From Tetradesmus obliquus (taxonomy: Eukaryota; Chlorophyta; Chlorophyceae; Sphaeropleales; Scenedesmaceae), in assembly GCA_030272155.1 (NCBI GenBank), contig CP126199.1:1736001-1800000 (forward strand): a DNA stretch of 64,000 bases, written 5' to 3'. Of this stretch, positions 1-19,609 are shown one piece after another. The first letter of the stretch is position 1. Each line of letters begins with the position of its first letter. A model generated the notes under the pieces. That model did no database searches, had not been told where the DNA came from, and saw only the letters and a list, made by a program, of their open reading frames with translations. Made by a program: the position numbers and the translations under genes.

Positions 1-995
1 TTGCAGTGCATTCAAGCCGTCTGCGACACATGTGTCGCTGCACAGTGCAAGCATTCCTGTCCAGCCTGCTGCTCACCGCACTTCGTAGCCTGAGCTGACC
101 CTGTTTGCCACGTCTATGCGCTTCCCGGCATACAGGCTCTTCCTGGCCTTTGCAGGAATGTGTGACACTGCCCGCAGCACATAGCCTACAGGGTGCGCCA
201 TCGCTGCCTCTACTGCAGCTGCTGCTGCTCCTGCTCCAGCTGCTGCCCAGCAGCAGTGTCTGCTGCTCCTTGGTGCCTCCTCTGCTGTGATGTGGGCGAT
301 AAGCTGCTTTTTCGTTCTTGCTTGATGCTGGTGATGAGGATTGCTCAGGGAAAGGATAATTGTGTGCCAAGTGTCGGACACAAATCTCACAGCTGCTGGT
401 TGACAGCGTCGCAGCAGCAAAGCTCAACTATCGCAGGAAATAGATAACGGCGACACTCATCGCATGCTGGGCTGCAGTGGTCGAGCCTAATGTTGTTACT
501 GCAGTTGTCATGAACGTTAGCACCGACGTTTGGCGCTTTGCGGCCGCTTTTGGCCACGGTGGCGGTGCACCTCCCTCGTTCAGAGTTCGAAATCAAACAT
601 ACGCAAGGTCAAAGGCCGCTCGTATTCATCTGACTGCACAGTGACTGGGCAGCTAGTCGATCAGTGATCACCATGGCACTTTGAGGCTCGTTCACCACAG
701 AACGAAATGAGTGATACTGAGCTGGGATGTTTGGGCAGTTTTCCACCCCCTGCACGCTCCGCGCCATTTATCATAGGTGGGTTGGGACTGTGTTCTTACT
801 GCCAGCGACACGGTGCACTACCAGCATAGACACATCTAATGTTATATTAGTGGTAATTTCGTATCAACTGCCGGGCACTAGCCACAGGCGCTGCCACTGC
901 TTGCCAAGTGCAGTCAGGACTGCTGACGCGGCATGCATGCATGTGTCCTCACCCTTCCTTGTTCTTTGGTGTTGCTGGTTGCTTCTGATCCGCAG
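1..995. other. 5' flank of the uridine kinase gene
   Basis: No exon could be assigned with confidence here. The first recognisable uridine kinase exon begins at 996 and lacks the start codon and the hydrophobic strand that normally precedes the P-loop, so at least one 5' exon probably lies in this stretch. One phase-compatible candidate is an ATG at 510 leading to a GTGCAC donor near 565, but its peptide lacks the expected strand, so I do not adopt it. Confidence 0.3.
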
Positions 996-8280
<7,285 letters not shown>

Positions 8281-8994
8281 TTAGTTAGTTAAAAACCTTG
8301 TTGGTTAGTGTCGTAGCGGGGTGTGATGGTGATGAAAACCCTATATGGTTGCGTCGGTGTGTTGGTGCGGATTGTGGCTGGTGCGCCAGCTAAAGGGCGG
8401 TGTGTCGGCAACGCAGCTAGGGTGTAGGAGTAGCTTCAGGCCTAGGGCTTTAGGAGGGCTGTTGAGCGGTACAGTGTAGTGCCGACGATGCATGTGTGTC
8501 GTTAGCGCGCTACTGTGTGTGTGCTCAGCATCAGATGCGTGGCGTGACCCTTTGTGAAGAGGGTTGTACCGGGTTGCAGCGCTGGTCGGGGCGGGTGCTC
8601 CTGCAGCTGAACCAAATGTGGATGATCTTGTGGTCAAGGTACAATTAGTCAATGTAGTCAAGGCTACATCAGGTTAGTTGAATGTAGAGGACTCTCGCCC
8701 GGGGAGTGGTGCGCTGGCAATATGAGTTTTCTCAGTGTACACTTGTTGTGTGCATCTACACGGGCATACGCGGCGCAGGGTGCATGTCGGTGGGACGGTG
8801 GTCTGCGCACATGCCTATTGTGTGTTGCTCCGTTGGAAGCAGGAGGATGGTCCCTCCTCTGCTCCATGCATGCATGCAGTGCCTATCGTGTGTAGCAAGC
8901 TTCGCTTTTCGGAGTGAGGTGCATTGTGCGTGCTGCTTGCAGATGTTTTGCAGCAGGGCTGCATGCACAGCAGCGCGCTTGCTGAGTGGGGTAC

Positions 8995-9001
8995 TATAAA
9001 T
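8995..9001 (+). promoter_or_regulatory. TATA-like box
   Basis: TATAAAT in GC-rich surroundings, about 340 bases upstream of the weak ORF at 9345. By motif only; no transcript start is known. Confidence 0.25.
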
Positions 9002-9344
9002 GCGCGGCATTTGCTGTGCACTGCCTGCTGTTTGACTGTCTTGCTCCCAGTGGAGCCAGGTGTTGCTTGTGCAGCAGGAGCAGCAGCAGCAGCTTCACAG
9101 TGAACAACAGGCTCTGCTGCTGCTTCAGGGCAGAAGCACTCCCCCGCCCAGTCTGACTGAGAACAGGGAGCGGTGCACAGCCACTGTTTGAGTTGGTAGT
9201 GTCTGCCTGTTTGTGTGCTTACGTGCTTGTGCTCAGAGCTTGTGCAGCAACAGCTGTTTGAAGCTATCAATGACGCTGCCGTGCTGCATGCGTGTGGTGA
9301 TGGCTGACGCTGCTACATGCTGGCCCTGTGCTTAGCATGATGCG

Positions 9345-9647
9345 TTGCCAATGTCGTACTGTCAAGGGTTTGCTATCGTCTGTATGCTTGTGCTTCTTTT
9401 ATTGGCGCTGCTGGCGCTCACCATGCAAGTCTACTGTAGGGTATGCACAGCCAGACTGGCAGATGTCTTGCGGGATCAAGCGTGTGCTGTTAACCATTGG
9501 CAGGCCATACTTTTATTGGATGCTGTTCTGTCTTGCACACAGCGCAGCATGGTCGGTCGGCAGAAGGTGCTTCTGACTCAGCAGATGGGGCCTGTGGCAC
9601 TATACGGTGAACAGAACTTCTGCATTCCCGCCTTTTCCGACGGCTGA
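9345..9647 (+). CDS. Weak candidate small membrane protein
   Basis: A 100-codon ORF with one strongly hydrophobic stretch (residues 9-28, FAIVCMLVLLLLALLALTM). It has no recognisable homologue and no visible introns. The only supporting context is the TATA-like motif upstream. It may be a chance ORF. Confidence 0.15.
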   Translation: MPMSYCQGFAIVCMLVLLLLALLALTMQVYCRVCTARLADVLRDQACAVNHWQAILLLDAVLSCTQRSMVGRQKVLLTQQMGPVALYGEQNFCIPAFSDG

Positions 9648-10283
9648 GTCGTCTTCCAGAGTGGGGGTCCAAAGTTGCGATCGTGGAGATTGTTGAATCA
9701 GCAAAAACATTGATATAGGAGACGCTGCTCCCGTTTAAAGCTGCGGTTCAACGCACATAAGTAGTACTGTTGTGACCCATGATGACCATCGCCGTCGTGA
9801 TGGTGAACGGTCAAGGTTGCTGCTGGGCTGAAATTTGTCCTTCGACGACCACAAGTTTCATCACGGGATCCTGATTCAGTTGGACGTACCAGAGGAAAAG
9901 GAACAACGATTGTACCAGTGAGCACCTGGGGCCTCTTCTGTACTGCACAGCAAAGGTATGCACACACAGCACCGCATGGTGTATTACATGAGGTCAAAAT
10001 GAAGCTTATCTATTGTTTCGCCCATTAGATTAGCGAAACCTACAGGCCATGGATCCGCTATAGCTATGGTGGCTTCCATCCTAGGCCCTGGTCTGGCTGC
10101 CACACCTGCCGGGGTGCTGCCTGCACCTCAAAGCCGCTCACCCGGCAGCTGCTGCATGAAGTTTAAGCAACCTTGCTGCTGATCTCGCAACGACGCTGCG
10201 GTCTTTCGGCTTTCTAACGCAAACACTTGCCCTCTTGCAGGATCTTTCAGCAGCTTGGCTCCCTTTGAGCATTCTCAGCCAGC

Positions 10284-12388
10284 ATGGAGCAGGAGGCACC
10301 CGTGCCACCGCTGCTGCTTGCAGCACAGCAGCTAGGAGTTGGGTGGTGGGCACACTACGTGCTGCCACTGCTGGTTGGCCACAAGTCAGCAGCAGCAGCC
10401 ACGCTGTCCTGCAAGCAGCTGCGCAAGCTGTGCCAGGGCGGGCAGCAGGCGCTGCAGCTTGATGGCAGCGCCTTGCAGGAGACTGCGGCTGTACCGCGTA
10501 TCCCTGCACACTTCCCCGCCTGCAGGAAGCTGACAGTGGTGCCGCGCAGCAGCGATGACTTGGCCTTCCACCTGCCAGATGCACTGGATGCGCTGACAGG
10601 GTGGGTGGCTGCATGCAGAGCCAGTGCAGAGCATTGATGCGTGTCATGGCACAGATGGGCCCTGCACAACAAGCTTAGCAGGCGTGAGCTGTGCAGCACT
10701 TGCCTCTAGAGCAATTGGATGGGTCAAGCACTCAATGAGCTGTACATCGCCAGCTAACCACAGCTGCTGTGCTCGCGCTTGCATTTGGCAACCTAGTTTT
10801 GGGTATCATGTGCGCAAACAGGCCCATTCGCTGAACGTGTGGTGACTTGCTGCTTCAACTGTTGTCTGCAGGATGACCAGCCTGTTTACGCTGACAGTTG
10901 ATGTGCTGGACGCAGCAGGGACAGCAGACCCCTGTGCCATGGTGCTGGCCCTGCAAGGCGGGCGCCGGCTGCTGGCTGCTGCACAGCTGGCACAGGCAGC
11001 ACCGCCAGCAGCAGCAGCAGAAGCTGCAGCAGCAGCAGCAGCTGCTGCAGTCTCAAAGGCTGTCATGGGGCCCCCGTTTGCGCTGCAGTTAACGCTGCAC
11101 AAGCCTACTGACATTGAAGGTCAGTGGCATGCGCACCCGCGGGTTTGGCAGGCCATAGGACAGCTGCCTGGCTTGGGCTCTCTGCAGATCAGCGTCGCAA
11201 GCACTGGTGTGCGCAGTAGCGCCGCTCACCTGTTGAGCGTTGACGTGCTGATGCCTCCCAGCAGCATGGCTCATGTGTCAGCGTTAGCAAACCTTGCAAG
11301 CACCCTGCACACCCTGCTGGTGGAGCCAAGTCTGGACCAACAGCAGAACAGCCAAACGGCTGACTACAGCGCACTTGGCAGCCTCAGCCGCTTAACTTGC
11401 CTTGGCCTGCCGCTGGCAGCAGAGCGGCAGGGCTTGAGCAGCGTCAGAAGCTGCTGCCAGCTGCGGGAGCTGAGCCTCTTGTTCAAGGGTGCTGCAGGCG
11501 CAGCGCAGCATGTGACGCTGCAGCCAAGCGAGCTGGATGCTTTCAGCCAGCTGACGCAGCTGACGCGGCTGTCACTCAACAGCACAGCTTACGAGGACAG
11601 CGCTGGCTGGAGCTTCCTGTCTAGCTTGTGGCAGCTACGGGAGCTGGTTGTGGGACCTCGCCTTCCTTACACCGTTGTGGCAACGCTGGAGCACCTCACA
11701 TGTCTCACTGCACTGACGTGCGGGTGGGAGCAGGAAGAGGGGCTGCCGCAAACTACATCGCGCTGTGCTGCGGTGCGTGAGTTGGCCGTTTTAGAAGGTG
11801 CAACCCCATTGTGGGCCTTCCCTGGGCTGACCACGCTCATCCAGTGCGTGCCGTGGGACCCAGCCGTGCTCCCCAGCGCTGCAGAGTTTTGCACGCAGCT
11901 GAACTCGCTGCAGATGCTCCTTGGAGGCAGTGATGTTTGTCAGGTCGGGAGCTTGCGCGATTCTGCACCTGCAGCTGAGCGCATGGCAGGTGTGGGCAGC
12001 CTGGCAGCACTGCAGCACTTCACGCACCTGGACTCTGGTGAATGACAACGCAGAGGTGTGTGCAGTGTCTGAGTTGCAGCGGGTGAAGTTGCTGTTCCTG
12101 GTGGTCCCTGTTGGCAGTAGCTGCAACCTGCAGGGCTTAGCAGTGGGCTTGGCGGCAATGAAGCAGCTGCAGGACCTCAGTCTTGAACTTCCAGACAGCA
12201 TCAGCAGCAGCTTGCAGGAAGCTGATGTGCAGCTGCTGCTCAGCGCAGTGCGGCATGTGCAATGCGTCTGCTTCAGGGTGCAAGGTCCACATGTGCAAGC
12301 CGTGCACGGCGTTTTGCAACGTGCTTTGAGAGCGTTGACTGATCAAGGGCTGCGGATTACATCTCGGTTGGATGTACGGACCTGGTAG
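10284..12388 (+). CDS. F-box-like / leucine-rich repeat protein, copy 1 (frameshifted near the 3' end)
   Basis: Exon 1 is 10284-10600 and exon 2 begins at 10872, joining in phase (TG-GMTSLF). The product starts MEQEAPVPPLLLAAQQLG. A short segment, HKSAAAATLSCKQLRKLC, looks like the F-box-like head found in many algal LRR proteins. It is followed by Leu-rich repeats such as LSRLTCLGLPLA, CQLRELSLLF and LTQLTRLSLNS. The reading frame stops at 12045, but the homologous frame resumes at once as NDNAEVCAVSELQ and runs to 12388. Comparison with the inverted copy at 22723-24724 shows a small length change at about 12035-12045, so this copy is either C-terminally altered or a young pseudogene. A TGTAA, the chlorophyte poly(A) signal, lies at 12587. 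Function is unknown; substrate recruitment to a ubiquitin ligase is a guess from the family. Confidence 0.65.
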
Positions 12389-13271
12389 GATGTTAGCCAC
12401 TTGCACTGCAGACTCCGGCATGGGTGGTGCTTGCCATAGGCCACTTGGTTCAGCCTGTCATGAGCCTACCATTGGCTCCTCAAACTGGCGAGGGTGCCCA
12501 TGTTCAACCTCCAAATTGTGCTTGGGGCAGCTTGCGCTTGGCGCTGCGCAGCACGTAACTGTGTTCGCACTTCCACACTGAGTGGGTGTAAAGGCGTGCG
12601 TCCATGCGGCAGTCACTTTACACTTTCAATCGAGCGCTGCTGACTCGGATTGGAGAGAAACATCCAGCTGTGCGCCAAATGTAGTGCTGACAGCCTGAGC
12701 TATGTTCTGGTGTGTCAACGCAGCAGCTGCGCTAGTCACTAGTTGACGGTCAACAGCTAGCAGCAGTGACTCCAGAGGCAATTACGCGTGCTGCTACCAA
12801 GCACTGCACTATGTAGTTGTTACAGCCTATTCTTCTGAGTCTTGTGACGAGTTAATCGCGAGAAAACCCTTCAAGGCTCACGTGCACGTGCACGAACGAT
12901 CAGTCGACCTACGTGTATGCGTAGCAAGTGCTACATAGCCTCTTGCTTACACCAGAACTTCTGGCAGACGCAGCAGTTTAAGAATCACGTAAATTTACAA
13001 CATCAATGCAAGGATTGAACGATAGGTATGCCACGCCACGCTGTTGTGGGCTTGTTATTGCACCGGCCAACGCCCACCTGCCCCCGCCAATAGTGCATGC
13101 TTCAGCTGCGTATCATCAGCCGCTCTTTAATGCTCCTGACCTTTCCTGGGTATTTCTGTCATTGTACAAAGACGACACACTTGGTTTACACACTCCAGCT
13201 GCTCTGAGTGCCGACCATCACAGCCGCGCGTGGCACTGTAAGAAAACTGTAGTTCTAGTCAGTAATATAAA
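12389..13271. other. Intergenic stretch
   Basis: Likely 3' UTR of LRR copy 1 up to about 12600, then the 5' flank of the DUF1769-like gene. No gene seen. Confidence 0.5.
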
Positions 13272-15871
13272 ATGGAAGTAGATGCAATTGCGAATGTTGC
13301 GGATGATGTGCCTGACAGGAAGCAGAAAGTCAGGCTTGAGACCGTCAGCAAGCTGGCAAGCCTTAGCGTCAAGGCTGATAGCACAGTAGAACACTTGACA
13401 CCACAGGCACAGGTGCTGGCGAGGATGGCAGCTGAGGCTAAGCAGCACAGGTGCGCTGGGGTGTGTGTTGTTCGCATCTGCTGCCTGGCAGAACATGTGC
13501 ATACACTGCCCGAGCACGATCGGGGCCTGTATGAATATGAGAACGCCAAATCGATATTACAATATGCCATTACGCACGACGTCATAGCGTACAGACCACA
13601 CCGCAAAACACCAATGTTTCAATTGCAGAGACGAAGATTGGGACATCAGGCCGCATGCAATGCTGGAGGCTGCTGCCCCAACACGCCAGCAGTTTGACGA
13701 GCCATCAACCAGCCCGGTTGTGGTCATGCGCAACCCCGTGGCAGGCCCACTGGTGAGCAGCGTAACCCACCTGCTACAGCAAACAGAAGTACCAGACTGC
13801 CAGATGTACACAGTCCTGCCTGGTGCGGTGCAGTGCAATTCGTGCAATTCGCCAAGTACTGTCTGAGGGGCCATGGGTGCAGCCTTGAGCCAGTGCATGA
13901 TGGTGCAGCAGCTGCACTGCAGCAGCAGCCCAGCAGCCAGCAGTTGCCGCATACTATCTGCTATGTCATGCTGCCACCACACCAGCATCAAGGTTCGATG
14001 TTTTCAATCACACAGCCATTCTGTTTTCCTGATGCAGGATGTGGGTGGCAGCACAGAGCTGAGTGAGCCTGTGCCCTTCAACACTGATGAGCCCATCCCT
14101 TACGAGTCCAGCCTCTTCAAGGGCACCATGCACCTGCACATCAGGTGACACACCCCGCAAGAGGCAGCAACAGTAGCAGCAGCAGCAGGCACAGCAGCAA
14201 CTGCAAGAGAACCGGCAGCGGCAGGAGCAGCAGCAATGGCAGCGTTTGGCTTGTCCCCTGCGGGAACTTCATGCACTCTGCTGGGACGGGGCTGGTCTGT
14301 CACAGCAGGCAGAAGTTTGCCTGCTGGCCGCAGCAGGCACAATCTGCACTCACAGCAGCAGTAGCAGCAGCAGCAGCAGCAGTGATGCACTTGTTTGAGC
14401 GCAGAATGTAGTCCGTCAACTCAAGCCATGCTCAGCACAAACAGCTGGTTTCGGCAATGTTGTGGTGGCTGGTGCATGATCTGCAGGGGCCTGGGCAGTC
14501 CATAGGACGTAGCTGTTGTCAAGGCAAGGTGCGCTTCCTGACGCTAGCTCAACTCACAGTGACAATAGCTGATCCTGCAGTGCGGCTGGCTGTCTTTTGC
14601 CCTGCTCCGCAGGGGCCTGGAGAACACCAAGGAGCACAAGTTCACGGGCAAGAAGCGCTTCCTGCACATTGCCTTCCAGGGCCGCTTCAATCGTGACGTG
14701 AAGGCCAGCGACTTCTGGAGCGGCCACGAGTGGTTCAGCGTCAGCGACATGGTGCCCACAAGGTGCGGCTTGTAGCTGTGTCTGGGGGTTGAGGTGGCAG
14801 AGGCAGGGATGAGATGCATGGGCCAGCAGCTGTGCGAGCGTGGATGCAGAAGCAACATGGTGCTCACCAGGTGCGGTTTTGCAGATTGCAGCTGCTGGTG
14901 CTGTTTGATTTGGAGGTTTTGGTAGGCGAGTCAGCAAGCCAGCAGCAGTGTAAGTGTCAGCGCCAGCATTATGGTCGCCACCAGGTGGGGTATTGCGGCT
15001 GTGTTTGTATGAAACTGCATTTTGTTGCATTTGAATGAGTATGTTTGCAGGGTTTTAGGTGGCAGGGGGTGTAGGCCAGCAGCTGTGGGAGCGTTTCCGC
15101 AAAAGTGTCAGTGAGATGGTGCCCACCGGGTGCGGAGCAGGGATGGGCAATTTGTTGCAAGTTGTATGTTTCATCTGAAGGGCTCGGGGTGGAGTCACTT
15201 GCCGGGAGTCAGCCGCCGCAGCAACGCATTCATGCCACATCTGCAATGTGCCCCTCCATCAATTATTGTATCTGCTCAAGCTTGCGCCTCCATCCCTATG
15301 CCCTACCGCGGCACCCATCCCTGCTTGCAGCTTTGTCAACATTGGCTACACAGCAGCAGCCAAGATGTTCAGCAGCACCACGCGCGTGTGCCCCTCCACC
15401 AGCAACGGCCAGGTGGCGGGCTTTCTGAACCCTGTGCTGGCCAGCTGCCAGCTGGTCAACGTGTCACAGCCGGGGCAGGAGCCAGACATGTGGGAGGCTG
15501 AGGAGGACATGCGGCTGCTGAGCGACGCACTGACGGACAAGAACGGTGAGAGGTTTAAAAAGGCCGTGTTTGACCGGGTGTTTGACCAGACTGTGTTTGA
15601 CCAAAGTGGTTGTAGGCTTTGGGTGGTGGGAGGCCGAGGACGACATGCGGCTGTGGAGCGATGCACTGACGGACAAGAACAATGAGGACAGCTGAGTGCT
15701 ACATCTATGTGTTTGACCAAGTTTGACCTTATTTTGACCAGGGGCTTGTAAACTGTGGTTGTGTTGTTTTGAATAGAGTCCAGCACCAGCTGAGCGCTTT
15801 GGGCGGCTGTGTCCGTCTGCTGTTCACAATCTGCATCCGGCTAGTGCTGTTGCAGCGTAGCCTCAAATCCA

Positions 15872-15910
<39 letters not shown>

Positions 15911-16559
15911 ACAGGCAACCCCATGCCCGCGGAGAAGCGCCGCCGCTGGTTTGACAGCCCCGCCAACGCCGGCAGCGTGCTCATCAGCAAGGATTACGTG
16001 TACACATGGCACGTGTGGCAGCACTGGTGCAACATCAGCACGTACCGGCTGCAGCTGAACAGCCTGCTGTCGTTTGACCTGTGCCAGTTCAGTGAGGGCC
16101 AGCCCATGCAGATCATGGCCAAGGACCAGTCGGTGAGTGCAGCAGCAGCAGCAGTACTAGCAGCAGACCTGTTGTGTGTGCACGGATTCAGCCATAGGGC
16201 AGCAGAGTGCTTTTGGCACGACAAGGCGGTTTTGCGAGACACAGCTTCAGCAGCAAGCGATTTGTTGCAGACTCCTGCGCAACCTGGAGTAGCACCGTGC
16301 ATTGCTGGGTGCCAGCTTCTTGTAGTATCACTACTGCACCTGTGCATCGCTCAAGTTTGCTACTCTGGTATTGATGCCACATGTTCTGCTGCTGCTGCCG
16401 CTGCTGCAGACGGGCGAGTACAGCATCAACCTGCTGCTGTGGCACAAGCGGCTGCTGTTCAGCGACCCACCCAGCGAGGCGCACAGCCTGCGGGAGCGCC
16501 TCACCAGCGGCGTCAGCAGCCTGAGAGCCAGCTGGAAAGGGATGCTGGCCAGCAAGTAA
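13272..16559 (+). CDS. DUF1769-family protein
   Basis: Exons 13272-13450, 13629-13752, 14038-14144, 14613-14762, 15331-15545, 15915-16132 and 16410-16559 join in phase and encode about 380 residues ending at TAA. The N-terminus is MEVDAIANVADDVPDRKQK. The middle resembles the DUF1769 (UPF0590-like) family of fungi and algae: YESSLFKGTMHLHIRG, then KRFLHIAFQGRFNRDV, then GHEWFSVSD. The later part reads RRRWFDSPANAG, YVYTWHVWQHWCNISTYRLQ, FDLCQF and INLLLWHKRLLFSDP. The molecular function of the family is not known to me. There is no signal peptide or clear membrane segment. Decoy exon copies sit in the introns. The first two exons are supported by splice phase only; the family call rests on the later exons. 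Confidence 0.75.
14486..15690 (+). repeat. Decoy exon-edge copies in the DUF1769-like gene
   Basis: The start of the exon at 14613 (GGGCCTGG after a CAG) is echoed at 14486. The 3' end of that exon (MVPTR plus a GTGCGG donor) recurs at about 14852-14876, 14963-14985 and 15105-15136. The 3' end of the exon at 15331 (WEAEEDMRLLSDALTDKN) is copied at about 15625-15685. Confidence 0.85.
15873..15908 (+). repeat. (CTG)12 tract before a splice acceptor
   Basis: Twelve CTG units followed by CTACAG and the exon at 15915. Confidence 0.95.
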
Positions 16560-18563
16560 AGCTGTTATTTTCATGTTATTTGGGGGCTAGAGCAGCGGTT
16601 ACTATCAAGTAGTGATTATGCGCTTTGCTGATACAGCAGTACTGCAAGTTGCACAGCAGCTGTGCAGTGGTGCGGGCACTGGCGAAGGGTGCAGCAGCTG
16701 GTGGCACGCTGGCACGGTGCGGGCGGAACCTGTGCAAGGCCACAACAGCAGCAACACAGCAACAGCAGCAGCAACAGTAGCGCCGGCAGCCCCAGCCTTG
16801 CTGGAGTGGATGCTGACCAGCACAGCAGTTGCTGGGCAGGCTGTGGCCGGCTTTGCAGCAGCTGGATTTGGCACAAATCTGTGGCGGGGGACATACCAGT
16901 GCATACCACGCAGCCGTGTAGGACATGCACTGACAGCTGTTTCCCTGTCTGGCGCAGCAGCCTGTGCTGCAGAGCAGCAAGTTGCTATGAGGTCTAGCAG
17001 CAGCTGTTACTGGCAAGCTGCCAGGGGCATGCTGTGCTGCACTGGTATGGGCCTAGCACAGAAGTAACCAGCAGGGTAGCTGCTGCTGCGCAGCAGAAGG
17101 CGAGCTAATGCACTGATTGACGGATGTTGGCTAGCAGCGGCTGCAGTGGTGTTTAGAATGCAACAGCTGCAACAAGGCTGCTGTTTGGGTGGCAATTGAT
17201 GGGAGGGTAGCAGCGCTTGTGGGTGATCTTGGATGACTGTAGGTGTGCCTTCAACAGCAGAGCGGGCTGTGTGCATGTGTTTGAGGCACTAGACAAGAAT
17301 GTTGACATAGCAGTGAGCATAGCTGTTGGGCGGCAGTTGGCTTTACTCTTGCAGCGCTCATTCAGACGCATTGAGTGTGGTGTTTGTGTATTGTGGAACA
17401 GTAAGGTTGGCATCTGCGGTGTTGACCAGCACTTCTGCCCAGAAGACCACCTTTCAGTATTTATTGCTGAGTTTGGGCCCGCTTGCCAGCTGCGCAGCAC
17501 TGCAACAGAGCGCTGTGCTACTGCGCAGCAGCATCTGCGCTGTAAAGCGTGCAGCCATGCAGCGCCTGTTGCTACACCATCTGCACTGCAACACTGCACG
17601 CAGCAAGTACAAACCCAGGTACAAACCCATACGTTGATGCTCTGTGCTTCACAAGTGCACAGCACTGCATTTGTGGAGAGTTTCGGTCTGCGCGCTAAGT
17701 TGTGCTTTGTTACAAGGACTGCAGGATGACTGTTACATATGACGATGATGACGCAGGTTGACAATGGATGACAAATGGTTGTCTGACTGACTTGGTGTTG
17801 ACCCTTCTCTGCTGATCCATCAGCACAATCAATTCATGACTGACAGGTTGGATTGGTCTTCCCACCTCCTGAACGGATTGCGAGCTGCTGCACGTGACTG
17901 TGTATGCGTTGCGTTTGGAGTGTAGGCTTTTTTGTATCGCGCACTGGGTGAACCGGGGTTGGCCGTTGCTGTGCTGTGTTGCTTTGTGCACGGCGCCGCT
18001 GCCGGCAACGCCAATGTTAGACACATTTGGTGCTAGAAGCCTTAGCAGCTGCTGGGCAGACATTGATGCTGCTCAGCGTGGTAGAACCTCGAGTCTCTGA
18101 GCTAGCTCAGAGTGCCTGTGTGGTTCGGCATGCAGGGTGTCTAGGTAGTGGTGCATGCACAGCTGCTGCAACGGGGTATGTTGCAGCTTCTGTACTACAG
18201 CGGTAATACGGCGCGAGCAGCAGCAATGCACTGATGTGCATCACTCTGTAACCAGTTGGTCACAAACCTTTCGTACGCTCTGCTTACAACTCTGCTTACA
18301 TTCACCATATCCCTGCTGTATTCGATTCATGATAATGCGCCACCAAACCTTGCCCAAAGCTGGCCCCTCTCATAGCTGACTTGAACATGCAAGGCAACGT
18401 GCATGTGCCCACCACGGTACTCCCGCACGCCAGCAGCTGGCGCATGGGCGCACACTTGCACGCCCTCTGCACATTGATGCTTATACCGCTGTGTGTTGAG
18501 GCGTCACCCTGCTGCAAGTCGACTCAACCAAGGTCCCAAACGACACAGCACCACCTAGGCCAG
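16560..18563. other. Intergenic stretch
   Basis: 3' flank of the DUF1769-like gene and 5' flank of the next gene. Long frames such as 17217-17729 have no recognisable domain or splice logic. A short in-frame segment near 18385 (NMQGNVHV) could be the first beta strand of the S30AE gene that follows. Confidence 0.4.
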
Positions 18564-19609
18564 ACTACTGCTCGACGCATACAACAACCTGGGCTGTGAG
18601 TGGAAGCCCTTGCTCAGCCAACACTCCCCCAGCGCTTTGCACAACATCGAGGGCGAGGGAGGCATCAGAGATGTGGACGTGAAGCTCATGTGAGCACCGG
18701 CATACTTGATGCGTACTTGAGCATCTTTTATATTATTCACATCCTTGCCAAGTCAGTGAGCACTGGGCAAGCAGCCAACTAGAGGGCACCAGCTGGCTGG
18801 CTGGTTGGCTGGTTCGCATAGTGATGCATCGAACGTGAGCAGTTTATCTCTTTTTGTGCTGCTCACCTGCCCGCCTTCCCGCCTGTCGCCTGCATTGCTC
18901 CTTGCTACGCAATGGTCCGCATGTGCAGGAACTCTCAGGTGGCGCTGGTGGTGCGGCCGCAGGTGCAGAACAAGGCCATGCACGACACCTACCTGCGCCA
19001 GGGAGAGATGAAGGTGCTGGAGTTTGGCAGCGATGGTGGGCAGCACCGCAGCAGCAGCAGCAGCAGCAGCGCAGCAGCAACATGCTCAGCATCAGCCAAC
19101 CACCACCGCAACAAGGTTTGTGCCTTGAAAGTGCAGTCTGGTGCAGCAGCCAAGTGCGGTGCCGTGCTGTCAGTGGCTAGCCAGCCTGCAGCTCTGCTGC
19201 CAGCCTCTGCTGGCGCTACAGTCAGGTGTTCGGACGGGTGCACTTGCGTCCACACACTCAACCAGCAGCAGCAGGGCGCGCAGCTTTGCAAGTACGTGGC
19301 ACACTGTGTCTGCTGCGTTCGGCTTAACGGCTGCTGTGTTGTTGGTCATATGTTTCGCCTGCCTGTCTTGCTGCGTGTTGCCTCGCTGGCTGCCAGCACC
19401 GCCCCATGTGCAGTATACGACTGGACCAGGCTGTGGCTTCAGCCATCTGTCACCTCGCCTTTTTGAATTTGTATCTGCTGGCTGCATTTTTGAATTTGCC
19501 GGCTGCGTTTGCAGTGTACGACTCTTTGGACAAGGCGGTGGCCAGCCTTGAGAGGAAGCTGCACAAGTACGGCAGGCCGCGGCCATTGAAGAAGGACTAC
19601 CGCAAGTAA
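18564..19609 (+). CDS. S30AE-like ribosome hibernation factor (HPF/PSRP1 type), 5' end unresolved
   Basis: Three phase-consistent exons: about 18564-18689, 18929-19035 and 19515-19609 (TAA). The joined tail reads IRDVDVKLMNSQVALVV, then LRQGEMKVLEFGSD, then VYDSLDKAVASLERKLHKYG. This matches the typical S30AE order: a VDVKL strand, a second strand pair, then the D-x-Y-x-S-I/L-D helix with LERKL. Such proteins bind the ribosome decoding centre and silence ribosomes; in algae they can be plastid proteins. The first strand and start codon are not located (NMQGNVHV at 18385 is a candidate). A decoy copy of the last exon's start lies at 19411. A TGTAA lies at 20061. The family call is by pattern only. 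Confidence 0.5.

Larger units (their letters stand above)
8281..10283. other. Intergenic stretch between uridine kinase and LRR copy 1
   Basis: Probable 3' UTR of the uridine kinase followed by intergenic DNA. It holds a TATA-like motif at 8995 and a short ORF at 9345-9647 (separate entries). An inverted pair GTTTCGC/GCGAAAC lies near 10015-10041. No conserved protein was recognised. Confidence 0.5.
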